Source: Mailhella sp. (GTDB taxonomy: Bacteria > Desulfobacterota > Desulfovibrionia > Desulfovibrionales > Desulfovibrionaceae). Taken from it: 14,860 bases of DNA. Shown piece after piece: positions 13,353-14,860 of this stretch. The position numbers and the translations under genes were made by a program. Each line of letters begins with the position of its first letter. Positions within the stretch are counted from its first letter, which is position 1. Location of the stretch: contig JAFWYI010000004.1 of assembly GCA_017522745.1 (NCBI GenBank), positions 1 to 14,860 on the forward strand, given 5' to 3'. The notes under the pieces are model-generated. The model was not told the origin of the DNA, ran no database searches, and saw nothing but the letters and a program-made list of their open reading frames with translations.

Positions 13353-14860
13353 ATGAACATTGGCAATATGTGTCGTCTGCCCCTGCTGGGCCTGACGGCG
13401 CTCCTCATACTTTCCGGCTGTGCGGCCCAGCGCACTTCCATGTCGGATGTCTTCTCTTCCCGCAGCGCAGGCTCGATGGCCATCATCGAACTCACGGCAC
13501 AGGAAGAGGAGGTCTTTTCCCGTACCGGCGAGCTGGACCGGCTGCTGGACCCGACCATGGAACGTCTGGTGAAATACCATTTCGTGAAATATTCCCGCGA
13601 AAAGCGAGTGACCATGGAATATTTCTTGCGGAACGGCATGTCATACATCAACCACACCAAGAGCGTGTTCCGTTCCCGCGGACTGCCGCAGGATCTGGCC
13701 TATCTCGCCTATCTGGAAAGCGGCTATAATCCGCTGGCAGTTTCCAGTTCCAAAGCCACGGGCATGTGGCAGTTCATCGCGTCCACCGGTAAGGTATACG
13801 GTCTTCGTCAGGACTGGTGGATGGATGAGCGTATGGATCCCTATCGCTCCACGCAGGCCGCGGCAGATTATCTGACTCGCCTGTACGAGATCTTCCACGA
13901 CTGGCAGCTGGCGATAGCCTCCTATAATGGCGGTGAAGGCGCTGTGGGTCGGGCGAGGGAAGCCGCAGGGGCCAGCACGCTCCCTGAACTCATCAGAGGG
14001 AACGATAAGCTCGATTCTTCGCTCAAGCTCCGAGAGGAAACGCGACTGTATGTGCCGCGCTTCCTTGCCATCGCCAAGATCATGCGGAATGCGGAACTTC
14101 TTGGGCTGAAGCCTGCCGCACCCGATGCGGATCATCCCACCTTGCTTCCTGTGAAGGCGATTTCCGTCAAGCCTGCGACCGACCTCGTGGAACTTTCGCG
14201 GCGTCTGGGTATGACGTGGAAACTGTTCCTCGCTTACAACCCTCATTTCCTGCGCTCTGTATCTCCAGTGGATGCGACTTCCACCGTCTATATCCCTCAG
14301 GACAAAGCCGATAAAGCCGAGCAGCTGCTCAAGGGCAATCTTGCCGGAGCTGGCTGGCGTTACTACAAGGTGGCGAGAAAAGAGACCTTCGCGTCCATCA
14401 GCAAGAAAACCGGGGTTCCTGCCAGCGTGCTCCGCGCACTCAACCCCGGGGAGCTGAAGCGCGGCAAACGGCTTCGCATGCCGTCGGTGAAGGGCTCCAT
14501 CCCTCCGGTGGAACCGTTCGTGCCTAGCTATGAAAGCCAGCCCATCACCGCAGAACAGGTGAGGGGCGAAAGCCATGTGTCTGCCGCCCTTGCCGATCTT
14601 GAAAGCCGCGTGACCTCCGCTCCGGCGGAATACGTGGTGGAAAGCGGCGATACGCTTTCCGGCATCGCCAAGAAGTTCAATACCACCGTGCGTGAGATCG
14701 AAGCGGTCAACGGCGGTTCGGGCAAGCTGAAGACCCTCCGCGCGGGGCAGATCATCAAACTGCCTGCCAGCCCGGAAGCGAAACGCGATGTCGTCATCGT
14801 CAGCAAAAAGACCGTGGCCGTGGTGCCTGTGGACATCAGGCAGCGTGAACACAAGGTGCA
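13353..14860 (+). CDS. mltD: Membrane-bound lytic murein transglycosylase D-like lipoprotein with LysM domains, 3' end cut by window edge
   Basis: This enzyme cleaves peptidoglycan glycan strands with 1,6-anhydro end formation and is likely anchored in the outer membrane. 502 codons are visible. A lipoprotein signal ends in the lipobox LSGC with C23. The SLT domain contains the catalytic glutamate E122 in AYLESGYNPLAVSSSKATGMWQF, and the downstream ASYNGGEGAVGRA segment is also typical. Two LysM-type peptidoglycan-binding repeats follow (about 330-370 and 428-473, the latter with YVVESGDTLSGIAKKFNT), and REHKV at the edge looks like the start of a third. GGAG lies 7 nt before the ATG. An in-frame ATG at 13287 lacks a ribosome binding site and would spoil the signal peptide. 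It is divergent from the rlmB-like gene. Confidence 0.93.
   Translation, partial: MNIGNMCRLPLLGLTALLILSGCAAQRTSMSDVFSSRSAGSMAIIELTAQEEEVFSRTGELDRLLDPTMERLVKYHFVKYSREKRVTMEYFLRNGMSYINHTKSVFRSRGLPQDLAYLAYLESGYNPLAVSSSKATGMWQFIASTGKVYGLRQDWWMDERMDPYRSTQAAADYLTRLYEIFHDWQLAIASYNGGEGAVGRAREAAGASTLPELIRGNDKLDSSLKLREETRLYVPRFLAIAKIMRNAELLGLKPAAPDADHPTLLPVKAISVKPATDLVELSRRLGMTWKLFLAYNPHFLRSVSPVDATSTVYIPQDKADKAEQLLKGNLAGAGWRYYKVARKETFASISKKTGVPASVLRALNPGELKRGKRLRMPSVKGSIPPVEPFVPSYESQPITAEQVRGESHVSAALADLESRVTSAPAEYVVESGDTLSGIAKKFNTTVREIEAVNGGSGKLKTLRAGQIIKLPASPEAKRDVVIVSKKTVAVVPVDIRQREHKV

Noticed and set aside
13641..14852. Minus-strand ORF of 403 aa opposite mltD
   Set aside because: It is antisense to the SLT and LysM domains of the lytic transglycosylase and has no family motif.

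Overview
The window looks like chromosome from an anaerobic Desulfovibrionaceae-type bacterium (Desulfovibrio / Bilophila / Mailhella-like). The assignment is inferred from gene content: a complete DctPQM TRAP transporter, a flavoprotein whose C-terminal half resembles adenylylsulfate reductase AprA, a GltD-like iron-sulfur flavoprotein and sigma-54 control. No rRNA gene or species marker is present. I see no tRNA, CRISPR array, insertion sequence or prophage.

Layout. (1) 1-1229, minus strand: the 5' part of trpB, preceded by a classical tryptophan attenuator. This consists of a 17-codon leader peptide with three consecutive Trp codons, a pause hairpin, a mutually exclusive antiterminator and a U-tailed terminator. 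(2) 1366-7890, minus strand: a five-gene operon read from a well-matched -24/-12 (sigma-54) promoter at 7875-7890. It encodes an NAD(P)H-type FAD/4Fe-4S oxidoreductase, an AprA/FrdA-superfamily flavoprotein, then DctP, DctQ and DctM, and ends in a U-tailed terminator. (3) 8100-11183, plus strand: a divergent 1027-aa sigma-54 activator with a long TPR-like and GAF-like sensory region, closed by a strong terminator. (4) 11606-13195, minus strand: a TrmH-family 2'-O-methyltransferase (RlmB-like) followed by a metallo-beta-lactamase-fold hydrolase. (5) 13353-14860, plus strand: an MltD-like lytic transglycosylase lipoprotein with LysM domains, cut by the window edge.

Working model for region 2/3. 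The activator would bind TTTCATAC/GTATGAAA palindromes about 110-130 bp upstream of the predicted transcript start and open the -24/-12 promoter when an unknown effector is present. DctP would capture an organic-acid-like substrate and DctQM import it. The GltD-like protein would pass electrons from NAD(P)H through its FAD and Fe-S centres to the FrdA/AprA-like flavoprotein, which would reduce the imported compound or a product of it. The substrate cannot be read from the sequence. The usual fumarate-binding motifs are missing from the flavoprotein, so a plain fumarate reductase label would be misleading.

The two most notable items are the textbook-like trp attenuator in front of trpB and the self-contained TRAP + soluble flavin reductase + unusual activator module.
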